DNA of 64,000 bases from Begonia masoniana (taxonomy: Eukaryota > Streptophyta > Magnoliopsida > Cucurbitales > Begoniaceae), in assembly GCA_022432975.1 (NCBI GenBank), contig CM039502.1, positions 18,299,453 through 18,363,452 on the forward strand. Direction: 5' to 3'. The number at the start of each line of letters is the position of its first letter. Position 1 is the stretch's first letter. The notes below the pieces were generated by a model, which saw only the letters and a list, made by a program, of their open reading frames with translations, did no database searches and was not told the DNA's origin. Below, piece after piece: positions 21,491-31,303 of this stretch. Made by a program: the position numbers and the translations under genes.

Positions 21491-23400
21491 TCTTTGCTTC
21501 CGAGTCTATCTCATTCTCTCCTTTCACTCATTTAAGTCAGTCTTCAGTTTTAAGAGTTTCAACGTCCTCTTGTTCAGGTTTCTGTGATTATCTTGAATGT
21601 GTATGCACGACAAAGTTTGAATGCTAAAAAGAGAGAGTGAAAGAGGACAAGTCTATGTAATTTTGTATTTATTGAGGACCAAAACTGTAAATTACTAGTT
21701 TATAAAAGGATAACATATGCAAATTAACTAGCTTGATTCTTCCATGGAAATATATAATCTGTTTTAGTGATTGGCTACTTAGACATTATAGTGGCAACAT
21801 GGCATGGGGTGTTTGTCCCACTTAGAAGCACGCTGGATTATGTTGTTGTGTATGAACGAGCATCATAACATGTAATAGAATAAGTAATTTGGGATAATCC
21901 ATATTATTTTGTGACTATTTTCAATTTGCTTAGAAAATGGATACCATTTTGTTAGAATCAATGACTAGAAAGCAAATCATTGATGCTTATGACTATTGAC
22001 TTATTTGATTATTTTGGTTGATTGGTGCCGAATATTAGATCCTATAATTTGAAAAATTGAAACCGTAATTTACCAATTCAAAACTTTAATTCTCAAAAAT
22101 TCAAAATATTACTTCACCAAAATTGAAACTTTAATTTTTTGAAGTTGAAACGTTAGCTATGAAAAAATTGAAATTTTAATTCTCCAAATCAAAAATTTTA
22201 ATTTTCAAGAAATCAAATATTTAGTTATTGAAAAAACAGAAATTTTAATTTTTAACTAATTCAAATGTTTAGTTACACAAACATGCACCTAAACCTAGGG
22301 GTTTGCATTCTAAGAATGTCATTTAGGGTTCGTCGACGATAACGTCATTTCGCTATCGTGCTTGCTCGTGATATTAGGGTTCTAGGGCTATTGCCTATTT
22401 TCAAGAGTTATAGTAATCACATGAAATAATAACTCCTGAAAAATCGAAACTTTAATTTTCAAAAATCAAAACTTTAATTTAAGAAAACAAATTTTTAGTT
22501 CTTGAAAAAAATAAAAATTTTAATTTTTCAAGAAGCCTAATCTTTAGTTTTTTTTTTTAAATCGAAACTTTAATTCTCAAAAATTGAAACTCAATTTTTC
22601 AAAAAATTGATCTTTAGTTATTGAGAAATTTGAAACTTTAATTTAATCATTCTAACGGTCAACACATTACTTTGGTCGCTATTATTTTAAGCTACAAGAG
22701 TAATTCAACTTTAAAATTATTTGTATTATATTCATTGATAACCATTAATTAATATCCATAAATTAAGATATCATAAAAAAGAGATTTTTAATAATAACTC
22801 TTATTTATGAATTGATGGAAATCATAAAAACCATAACTTTTTTATAGAAAATATTACGTATTTTTATAGAAAATATCATTTTTTATCTCAATTGGCTCTT
22901 GTTGTTCTGGCTTTGGATTTTTTTTTGGAAAAAAATATTATTAATTAATAAAATTTGATAGTTCGTGGATGTTAAAATTTAATTTAGAGATTTAATGGAA
23001 TTAATTCAAATCATATGTATTTATAATCAAATCTTCCAAATTTTTCATATATAATTGCGGATACTCTCGTATGGAATAAAGATTTAATGTAATTAAATTT
23101 ATTGCGCCATATATATGAAATTTTTTATTAAAAAATACAAATGATTTCAATCAAATTAAATTAATAGATTTAATTTGAATTATACATGAATTACAAATAT
23201 GGACGGTACAAATTACTCCTCTAAAAACTATTTATATATATAAATTACAATTTAATTGAAAAGGAACAAAATCATTGAAAAATGTCATAAAATAAAAACG
23301 TTCCCAATTAGCTAGCTTATAAATATGCATAGATTCATGCAGCTCCATCCGCCATTGTTGTAAGAGAGAAGAAGCTTAAGTCCATCAACTGTTTGGGTTC
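21490..23400. other. AT-rich non-coding stretch with repeated gaaactttaatt words
   Basis: No convincing gene. From about 22050 to 22650 the sequence repeats short words (gaaactttaatt, tttagtt, aattttaat) without a fixed period. Up to 22387 it is shared with copy B. A plant leader-like segment (23320-23400) precedes the TRIM and probably belonged to the AHL gene 5' end. Confidence 0.6.
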
Positions 23401-23405
23401 TATGT

Positions 23406-23728
23406 TGATAGAATATGAGAGGTAGAACTCATTCCAAAAACTAGCTCAAGGATTGATGGAATCCCCTCAATATTTATACAGGATCTTTCTCTTTCAATTT
23501 TCCAATGTGGGATATTCAACATCCGCCCACACTTCTAGCGTGGTAGGTTTTTCCTCCACGTCTAGCGTGTTAGGTCATATGGGGTCCTCACATCGTATTA
23601 GCTCTCATACCATGATAGAATACAAGAGGTAGAACTCATTCCAAAAGCTATCTCAAAGATTGAGGGAATCCCCTCAATATTTATACAAGACCTTTCTCTT
23701 TCAATTTTCCAATGTGGGATATTCAACA
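23406..23728 (-). mobile_element. TRIM retrotransposon at the AHL start codon
   Basis: Two 116-bp LTRs (23406-23521 and 23613-23728, tgatagaata...gatattcaaca) flank a 91-bp interior. On the minus strand the interior starts directly with tggtatgagagc (23612-23601), a near match to the initiator tRNA-Met site, and ends with gtgtgggcgga, a purine-rich tract. Five-base duplications tatgt lie at 23401-23405 and 23729-23733. Size and signals fit a terminal-repeat retrotransposon in miniature, which encodes no protein and needs proteins from other elements. Confidence 0.9.
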
Positions 23729-23729
23729 T

Positions 23730-24827
23730 ATGTCCATGGAAGAGAAAACCACGAGCCAGCTGTCTGATTCTGCTGGAAATGAAGAATCTGCAGAAGCAAA
23801 CAACGAACACTTGGTGCCGGTATCGTCACCGCAGGTGAAACGAGGCAGAGGAAGGCCTCGAGGCTCTGGTAGACTGCAGTTCCTAGCTTCCATCGGTAAG
23901 TCATTTTCCAATTTTCTGATCTTGTGAAGTTCCTCTAATACAACTTGTTTTTGATAAGGTAAAATTACAGCAGAGACGGCCGGAGAAAGTTCTACCCCCA
24001 TGTTTTGAATGAAAAATTATGCAATAGACTAAATTAATCAAAAAAAAAACTTGGATCAACATGCAATTTGCTTATTTTTTATTTTTATTTTTATTGTTTT
24101 GCAAGATATTTTTTCTAAAGTTACATTATTTTCTCTGAGAGGCCCTGGAGCCGTTTGCATACTTTCGGCTTCTGGTGCCGTCTCGATGCAGCCCGGTTCC
24201 CCGGCCAGCATCTTGGGGGATATAAGGTTTGGTGAAAATTGACACTTTGTACTGTTTTTCTTAACCATTTCTAGATCTTTATTCTTAGAAGAATGCATGC
24301 ATTACTGGGAACCGATACATCTAATCTCGGTAGCTTTATGCAGGGCTGGTTCAAGATTCTTACGCTCTCGAATCATGTTTATTCGGCGACAAGGATGGAA
24401 AGGATTGGAAAAGAGGAGATTTATCTGTTTCATTGGTTAAACCAGATGGGAGCGTGTTTGGTGGTGAAATTGCTGGTTCAATGATAGCAGCTGCCCCCGT
24501 GCAAGTAGACATCTCTTTTTCTTCTCTTTCTCGTTCAAATATTCCAAAAATGGTGTTAAATTTGAGAATTTCCACCACTAATTATTCTTTTTTTCACTGA
24601 AAAATCAGTTGATTCTGGGGAGTTTTAAGCGCAACATCACCAAGGAGATCAAGAAAAGGCCAGTTCTGAGGAAGCAGGGTGAATTGAGTTTGCTAGGACA
24701 AGCAGGGAAGACGAGTGATGCAGAGAAGAAAGATGGAATTGGAGAAGTGACTAGCCAAGCTTTGGCTACCGAGTCAAACCCAAATCCTACACCCATTGAG
24801 CTCAATAGAAATGGCATCAGCTTATGA
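23730..24827 (+). pseudogene. AHL-type AT-hook/PPC DNA-binding protein, decayed
   Basis: Proposed exons: 23730-23895 with one AT-hook (KRGRGRPRGSGR) followed by LQFLASI; a worn exon 2 from 23971 (ETAGESSTP where AHL proteins have ETAGGxFTP) that soon hits a stop; 24106-24226 (GPGAVCILSASGAVS); 24344-24504 (GWFKILTLS, then in another frame SVSLVKPDGSVFGGEIAGSM); 24609-24827 with the C-terminal tail. AHL proteins bind AT-rich DNA in the nucleus and form trimers through PPC. The frameshift near 24370 and the broken exon 2 argue against function. The start codon lies within the TRIM target duplication. aataaaa at 24947 may be its poly(A) signal. Confidence 0.82.
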
Positions 24828-24984
24828 AGAACACCTTTTCGAACAACACGTGTGAAGCAGTTTTGAGCTCATCGTATTTGTATCGAGTCAATTTAAGTTT
24901 ATAGGTCGCTTCATTTTAGATGTTTTAATTGCTTGGTGTGACGATAATAAAAGAATAAGATGATTTCTTCTTTTTTTTGGGTAA

Positions 24985-25385
24985 TTCAAACAAAAGCAGA
25001 GAAGCCTACGAATGCCGGCGACACACTGGCGACCCCACAGTGCCGAAAAATAACGTTTTCTAACCTGTTTTTCGCCGAAACTCGTTTGCAACATGCTTCT
25101 CGTCTCTTTTCCAGTCGATTCCTAGCAAAAAAACAAAAAAATCGACTATAAATCGCAGATCGATAAAACTCCAAAAACCCGAAACTTCTCGAGCGAAAAT
25201 CGGGAGATAGAGGGCTTACCCTCAAAAACGCCCTTCGCTAACGTTGATCTACGCTCCAAGACGAACGTTGTGACACCAAGATCGCACCGAACGAAAGTCG
25301 TTCCGACGTCGACGATTCTCTCCCTCGCAGTCGGCTTCTTCTCTCTCTCTCCTTTCTAGTTCTTCTGCCGACAAGAGATGGACAA
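24985..25385 (-). repeat. LTR fragment related to the solo LTR at 53848-57257
   Basis: Collinear with about 56670-57020: gccggcgac..., ttttctaac, ccgaaacttctcg, cgttgatctac, caccgaacgaa. Only the part near one LTR end is present, with no target duplication seen. Short frames here are not genes. Confidence 0.75.
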
Positions 25386-25708
25386 ATAAGAGAGAATCAT
25401 CAATTAATTATGAAAACAGTTGCCTTTTAAAAAATTAAAAAATATTATTAGAAGAAAATAAAAAGTTGTCTTAACAGGGATATATATATAATCTAATGTA
25501 TAAATATGTGCAATAAAATACACATGAAATTTTATATTTTGTCATATTTGATGAAGATGACCAAACAACCATAATCACCAACTGATGTCTTAATATCATA
25601 TATTCCATATTAATTTCAATTAATTCAGATTTTTCGGGTAAAAAAGAGAAAGTCAAATTCAAAATATTCCATATCTTATTATTTTTTCGGGTAAGAAATA
25701 GTTAATGG

Positions 25709-26558
25709 TAGGAGTGGGCAGGACCGGACCGTGGACCGGGAACCGGACCGGACCGGCGGGTTCGGTCCGGGTTCGGTCCATACACAATGGACCGCGGTCC
25801 AGTCCACGGTCCAAAGCAACAGGAACCGAGGACCTTTGGTCCAGTCCTCGGTCCAGCGCTTGAAATCCTGAAGAACCGGGACCGGACCGAAGCATTTTGA
25901 CAAAGATTAAAATAAATCAGGTTGAAGCGTCGAAGTTGACATTCAAATGGAAAAAAAAAAAAAAATTGGAAGCTGGGGACCCAAATTCGAGCAAATGGAT
26001 CCAGAGGCAGTAGTCATAGTTGTTAAAGGAAGTAATGTCCATGATTATAAACATGAAAGCAATAAGAAGATCAAACTCCAGGAAAGAAAGAAATAGGGCA
26101 AGAAAAGAAAAATTAAAAAGAAGGGAGAAAAGTACCGGCCAGCGACATAAAGCCAAGCAAGGCAGGACAAGAAGGCCAAAAGAAGAGAAGGTTTGGAGGT
26201 GGGTGGAGGCTTAGATCGCGATCGCCTGTCGGATTTCATAGTCGTCGGTAAGCTCTCCATCTCAGGCAAGGAGGGAAGGAACTATGAAGCAAATCGTACG
26301 AAAAGAGCAAAGAAGTTTAAATTGGAAATTTTAGTTGATAAAATTAGAAATTTCAGTAAAAAAAAAAAAACAAATGAAAATGGCGTCGATCCGGAACCGG
26401 GACCGAACCTGGACCGGACCGAAATTTCAGGTGCGGTCCAGGTTCGATCCCGGTCCCGGACCGGACCGGTCCAGGTTCCGGGATGAAAATCCTGAAACCG
26501 TTTGGTCCGGTTCGGTCCGGGCTCGGGATCGGATCGAACCGGCTCGTGCCCACCCCTA
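25709..26558. mobile_element. hAT-like non-autonomous element, 8-bp target duplication
   Basis: Ends are taggagtgggca and its inverse (tgcccacccсta read on this strand), flanked by gttaatgg at 25701-25708 and 26559-26566. An 8-bp duplication and a TAGGGGTGGGCA-like end fit the hAT superfamily. Subterminal regions are rich in ggaccgg/ccggtcc words (25720-25880, 26390-26545). The middle (25990-26330) has different composition, purine-rich on the plus strand, without a clear frame; it may be captured DNA. Confidence 0.87.
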
Positions 26559-26942
26559 GTTAATGGAAGTGATTATGGGCATATTATATTAAATTCAATA
26601 GTTTTATTTTTATAATTAAAACTAATTGAGATTATTATTTTTAAACCATAAAAAATTTAATGAGCATATTTGCGGAATATATTTATATTTTCTTCATTAA
26701 TATATATTTAAGTTTTTGAATATAAATATTTTGATATTAGTCAATAATATTTTTTCTTCATTAATATATATTTAACTTACTTTTATCTCATTTAAATATT
26801 TGTTTACTTGATTGATGCAATTAAAATGTAATTAATATAATAATTATAAATAGTTAACTTATTATGCACAAATCATTGTTTGATACGTTAGTAAATATTT
26901 TAAAACAATATAGTAAGAAGTTAAACGTATCATTAATTTTTA
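26559..26942. other. AT-rich stretch with a dispersed repeat
   Basis: No gene. 26796-26942 matches the AT-rich repeat that hosts the Mutator-like element in copy A, here with an uninterrupted ttgtttact site (about 26808-26816). Confidence 0.6.
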
Positions 26943-27190
26943 GGGTAAAGTACAATTTGTTCCTTACAACTAGGTGAAATAGACAATTTACATCGTAAAC
27001 TTGGATAATAAGCAAGAATAACCTTAATATATTTATAATGGGCAATATAGCCCATACCGTCATATTTTTCGTTAAGTTGTCACGTTTTTTGCATATGTCT
27101 ATTTTTTTTTCCGAAATGCCCCTGCACTTAAGTCAGAACCGGTTCAGAACCGAAACAAATCGGTTCGGTTCACTAATCAGATTAAAAAAA
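26943..27190. mobile_element. Half of a Mutator-like foldback element
   Basis: Starts gggtaaagtacaattt and follows the left half of the element at 12328-13038, including the ccgaaatgcccc and ccggttc interior, but with only one 60-bp end unit. No inverted right end follows, so the copy is truncated or its other half is lost. Confidence 0.75.
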
Positions 27191-27275
27191 AAAACCCTAA
27201 GTTAAACCCTATCATTTCGTTTAACGACTTTACTGCTGAGTTCCGCCATTTGAGTCAATCATTCAATCGAGCTCT

Positions 27276-27560
27276 GTGATAAAACCTCTTTCCACTCACC
27301 TTCTTCCCTCTGCTTCTACTCGTCAATGGCGGGGATTCTCTCTCGGCTTCTTCCACCATTCTACAAAACTCCATGGCTCCACCGTTCACAATTCTGTGTA
27401 TTCTCAGTGGGTGAGGTCCTCTCACCTTCTTCTCGTCGCTGATTTTCGCAACTATTCGGTCTGGAATCGTGAACAAATTCCCAAATTTTCTGGGCAAAGC
27501 TCTCAAGCTACAGAATTTCGCTATTCCTTTCTCCACTGTATGACTGCCTTCGTCTGTTAA
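27276..27560 (+). other. Possible first exon of an unidentified gene
   Basis: The stretch 27190-27756 has gene-like composition: a pyrimidine-rich leader, then an ATG at 27326 (MAGILSRLLPP...) and, in an overlapping frame, about 94 open codons (FHHSTKLHGSTVHNSVYSQ). The N-terminus is rich in Arg, Ser, Leu and hydroxylated residues, which would suit a mitochondrial presequence. The two frames could be joined by one indel. The rest would lie in or beyond the assembly gap. I do not recognise the family. Confidence 0.3.
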
Positions 27561-27756
27561 GGTTTCTGCAATTCCCAGGGTATTCCGACTTGAGCTTCGT
27601 TTTGGGTCAGCAATGGCCGATTCTGCATCTGATCCCATGTTGCCTATCTTCTTATTCGTCTTCATTTAGCTTATTTTGGTGTTCAAATGGGTGGTAGGTC
27701 TTGGATCATTTGAGGGATGTTAAATAGAGTGGAGAAGAAAGAAAATTGCAGAANNN

Positions 27757-27853
27757 NNNNNNNNNNNNNNNNNNNNNNNNNNNNNNNNNNNNNNNNNNNN
27801 NNNNNNNNNNNNNNNNNNNNNNNNNNNNNNNNNNNNNNNNNNNNNNNNNNNNN
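27757..27853. other. Assembly gap (97 N)
   Basis: A run of Ns. Sequence on the two sides may not be adjacent in the genome; note that duplication copies A and B lie on opposite sides of it. Confidence 0.98.
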
Positions 27854-28254
27854 CTGCCGGTTTGGTATGTGAGAACTATATCTTACCTATGGGTGATTAA
27901 TGATCACTTGAAAGAATGCACAAGTGATCCTATCAGGGAAGATTAGGCCTTTGGTTTGATCGTAGTATGTGAGTCCGCTCTCTGCCATTGTCGTTTAGTG
28001 ATCATGGGCAGATGAGAGTGAAGTTTTTTGTCGTTGGTTCGGGCAGATTTTTTTCTTTAAATCCGCCCAGCCGAATGTCTTATTTTCATGTCCTATGTCC
28101 TAACACGTGACTACCAGAATTAGTTTTTCCTGCTGCTTTAGTGAAAAATAAAATAATATATAAAGAGTGAAGGAGTGAGTAAAGTCATGAATTAGCGTGG
28201 CGATCTATTCCCGGGTCTTTACCAAGCACATCGGCAGCTAGGGTAGATTTATGT

Positions 28255-28256
<2 letters not shown>
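27854..28256. other. Unassigned sequence after the gap
   Basis: I see no gene, element end or repeat that I can support here. Confidence 0.4.

Positions 28257-28306
<50 letters not shown>
28257..28306. repeat. 50-bp poly(T), poly(A) relative to the adjacent gag fragment
   Basis: An uninterrupted run of 50 T on the plus strand, directly downstream (on the minus strand) of a gag fragment in the same sense. Confidence 0.95.
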
Positions 28307-28590
28307 CGTGATAAAGATGGGTTCCCAATTGGGCCCTCTTGATGCCCCTGTTCTGCTGCTGTTGGGGTTGTAAATTCTGACCTCTTTGTTGTTGTTGCTG
28401 TTGAGGGGCATTCCGAATAATTTCCCTTGATGAATCCCTTTGTCTCAGGGATTTCATTTCCAAGGCTTCTAACTGGTAAGCCTTGGCCACCACCTTCGTA
28501 TACGGGGCCTCATCAAATCCTCCGTATGAAATTTCTCGTAAGAGGTCCAACTTCAAACCTTGAATGAGAGTTCATCTTTCTACCCTTTGC
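28307..28590 (-). pseudogene. gag fragment of the gypsy family seen at 43.6-48 kb
   Basis: The minus strand reads SYGGFDEAPYTKVVAKAYQL, EALEMKS, a Q-rich stretch and QQQNRGIKRAQ. It aligns with the gag C-terminal half at 44252-44470 (GGFDEGPYTKVVAKTYQL). It stops before the CCHC knuckle and runs into a 50-base poly(A) on its own strand. There are no LTRs around it. It is an isolated fragment; a retrocopy or a truncated relic are both possible. Confidence 0.85.
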
Positions 28591-28649
28591 CTCGTTCTTC
28601 GTATGTACTTTGCTTATATACTCTATGAACAAGACGAATATCTATATAT

Positions 28650-29956
28650 ATATATATATTAGGTGTAAATCTTTATCTAATTTTAGATGCTATAAAGATG
28701 TTTGTATTACTAAAGTTATGCAAAGACCTGGTGCTAATTCAGAGTATTGGAAATCTAAATTTATAGATGGATTACCTCCATTATTTTCTAAACGAATAAA
28801 ACAAAATTATTAGATTTAAATTATGGAATTATGATTCCTTGGTCCACTTGTACTTATGGTCATTTAATCAATGTATGTGTACAAGAAGGATTATCTTTAT
28901 GTAATGATATGAAAATGTAATATGAAATAAAAAAACAAAACCTCACTGGAAAGAAAGAAATATGAGAGTTTTGTGAACAATTTGCTTATCATGTTCCTAA
29001 AAGGTCTCGCAAAGAGAAAATAGAAGAACATTATTATAACAAGAAAAAGAAAAAGTATTATAAGAAAGCTAAGAAAAAGTATAAAGATAAACAAGAATAT
29101 AGAGATAATAAAAAATATAAAAAATATAAAACTAAATCTAATATCAAGTGTTATAAGTGTGGAAAAATTGGGCATTATGCATCCAAGTAGTGTTCTACTA
29201 AGAAAAAATTGAATGAAATAAATATAGATGAAGGTTTAAAACTTCAGTTGGCCAAAGTATTTTTAACTTCCTCTGAAGAATCAGTTTCTTTAGATTCAGA
29301 TTTTTATGAGGAGAATTCTTCATCGGAAGAATGTAATAATGAATGTTGTAAGCAAATTAATGTGCTTACTAGGGATCAACAAGATATTATTGAAGGATTA
29401 GACCAAGTTGATAATCCTATTATAAAAAAAAATAATTGAAATTATTATTCAAAATGCTATAGATTCAAAACCTAAATTAGAAAGTTTTGATAAATCTATT
29501 ACTTCAAAATATTATTCTATGAATGAAGTTTTTGATAGACTTGAACAAGCTAAAAATCAACCTTTAACTATTCAAGATTTAAATAGAAAAGTTAATAATT
29601 TAAAATATGAATTAAATCAATTACAATATAATTATGATCAATATCAAATTATGATTAATAACAGATTTTTAAAACTTGAATCTAATTATGTTTCAACTTC
29701 TAAAATATCAGAAAGTGAAGATGAACAAATTGAAGATATTAATATTATAAATAAAGTCAAGTTTCAAAAATGGTTTATTAAAATTACATTAATCATAAAT
29801 CAAGAATATGAAATTCCTAATATAATAGCTCTATTTGATAGTGGAACTGATATAAATTATATTCAAGAAGGTTTAATTCCTACAATATTAGAATGTTTAG
29901 ACCAATACCATTTTACAAAGGGTATAATAGTTTGTCTATCTTCCAAATCAGAATAA
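28650..29956 (+). pseudogene. Endogenous pararetrovirus fragment: coat protein end and protease start
   Basis: The plus strand carries a decayed Caulimoviridae-type polyprotein piece. Near 28720-28800 a coat-protein-like block is seen (EYWKSKFIDGLPPLFSKRI), then a Lys/Tyr-rich region and a CCHC knuckle (CYKCGKIGHYA) with an in-frame TAG before its last cysteine, an acidic Ser/Glu-rich tail, a coiled-coil-like segment and a protease-like ALFDSGTDINYI. Breaks include a frameshift near 28813, several stops and a shift at an A9 run near 29427-29435. Homology stops near 29945 at an inversion junction. RT and RNaseH are missing. Confidence 0.78.
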
Positions 29957-29959
29957 TAC

Positions 29960-30102
29960 TTAACTCTAAGAATAATAACATCTTTTTGTTTATATTTTTT
30001 TTTACGAAACCAAGCTCTAAATATGTCATACTTTTCACAATGAAATTCTTCATTACATAATCTTCTAATAGGGGATCCAATTGTTTTATAATTTAAATCC
30101 AT
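29960..30102 (-). pseudogene. Start of the next pararetrovirus ORF after the movement protein
   Basis: It opens at 30102 in a TAATG overlap with the movement-protein stop, reads MDLNYKTIGSPIRRL and about 25 more plausible residues (FRAWFRKKK), and then runs into the inverted plus-strand fragment at about 29945-29960. It probably is the N-terminus of the capsid polyprotein, judging by gene order, but no domain is visible. Confidence 0.5.
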
Positions 30103-31097
30103 TATAATTTAAAATTCATTTCTGATACGGTAGGTGACTCTCGCTTATAAGGTTGAGAGGATTCTCCTATTTCATTTTGAGAATTAGTAAATGAAGAATA
30201 TATTTCATGAGGAATTTGTTGTTCAGAAATTTTTATACCTTTAATATTAGATTCTTCAAAATTATTTTCAGATACAAGTTTTTCGGAAACTGAATACCTA
30301 GAACTAGAAAGTAGATCCACTTTATAGAAGGGCATTTTTGATCTAGATGATAAACTTCTAGACAAAGATATCTTTCTAGTATTTGTTGGTGAAAATGAAA
30401 TTTCTATTTCTCTTTCAGGAGTTTGAATAATTTGATCTATCTCGTTATTAATAATAGGTTGAGGTTCTACAGCTTGAGAAATTGTCCAATGAGTAGGGAA
30501 AATAATTTCGTCTCTATCAATTAAACTTGGAATAGCTACATTTGCAGTTAATAAATTACTTTCAATAACAAGAATTTTTCCTGAATTACTTCTAATAATA
30601 GCATTAGGATATAATGTATTCATTAATTTATATCCTACACGATAAATTACTGTTATTGTTTCTGAACCAGGTAAAAATTCATAACCATAAGTTTGAATAT
30701 TTAATGAAACTGATACATAAATATTTCTATCAGTTAATGATAATATATGATTAGGAAATACATTAAAATATATAGGACCATGATATAAACTAGTTTGAAT
30801 AACTCCCATTAAGGAGTCTTTCCAATTTTGACATCTAGCATCATGAAGACTAGCTAAAATACTAACTTTTAATCCTGGAATTGTTAAGGGTTTAAAAGCC
30901 ACTTGTATTAATCCTATATAAATATATTTATATTTCTGTAAATATCTTTGAATATCTTTTAAACATAAGAGCTTAATAGTTTTTTCATTAGTATCTAAGC
31001 AAATAGTTTGCTCTGAGGTTTTAATAATTCTATTAAAGAAATCATCAAAAGTTCTCATCTTATAAATGGTTTTACTTTCTACTTCTGGAATAGTCAA
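30102..31097 (-). CDS. Pararetrovirus movement protein, open but endogenous
   Basis: 331 codons from ATG at 31097 without a break. The middle shows the caulimovirid movement-protein core: GLIQVAFKPLTIPGL, SLMGVIQTSLYHGPIYFNVF and a Leu/Ile-rich continuation; the C-terminal third is Ser/Glu-rich and probably disordered. Movement proteins of this 30K-like type form tubules at plasmodesmata for cell-to-cell spread. Here the frame sits in a rearranged genomic relic, opposite in orientation to the coat/protease piece, with no replication genes near by. Expression is doubtful. The virus genus is not resolved. Confidence 0.8.
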   Translation of the reverse strand: MTIPEVESKTIYKMRTFDDFFNRIIKTSEQTICLDTNEKTIKLLCLKDIQRYLQKYKYIYIGLIQVAFKPLTIPGLKVSILASLHDARCQNWKDSLMGVIQTSLYHGPIYFNVFPNHILSLTDRNIYVSVSLNIQTYGYEFLPGSETITVIYRVGYKLMNTLYPNAIIRSNSGKILVIESNLLTANVAIPSLIDRDEIIFPTHWTISQAVEPQPIINNEIDQIIQTPEREIEISFSPTNTRKISLSRSLSSRSKMPFYKVDLLSSSRYSVSEKLVSENNFEESNIKGIKISEQQIPHEIYSSFTNSQNEIGESSQPYKRESPTVSEMNFKL

Positions 31098-31303
31098 TTG
31101 ATTTAGTTGTTGTTATTGTGATAATTCTACAATTTCTTCATTTTTTTTACAGAAATATCAAAATTAATAAATTTAGATAAATTCATTGCTAAAAATGTTA
31201 ATTTACGTTTGAATAAATGAATAAACCTTTTTAAGCCTAATCTCTAAACTATAAGTGAAAATAAATAACCAAACCTTATTGACCAACAAATCATGCCTTA
31301 TTA
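31098..31303. other. AT-rich stretch upstream of the viral movement-protein frame
   Basis: No gene seen. It may be viral leader or host DNA; the gypsy LTR starts at 31304. Confidence 0.4.

Larger units (their letters stand above)
10179..22387 (+). repeat. Segmental duplication, copy A
   Basis: Collinear with 52355-64000 in the same orientation, starting at agcaaagcccacctag in both. Copy B is cut by the window end, which matches 22387 here, so the true extent is unknown. Differences are mostly insertions: copy A alone has the Mutator-like element 12328-13038, the 15.5-kb array and solo LTRs 16384-17308 and 17587-20570. Single-base differences are frequent but low. Confidence 0.92.

Noticed and set aside
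27255..27665. 136-codon minus-strand frame
   Set aside because: It has no recognisable domain and overlaps sequence with plus-strand leader and exon features; chance is more likely.
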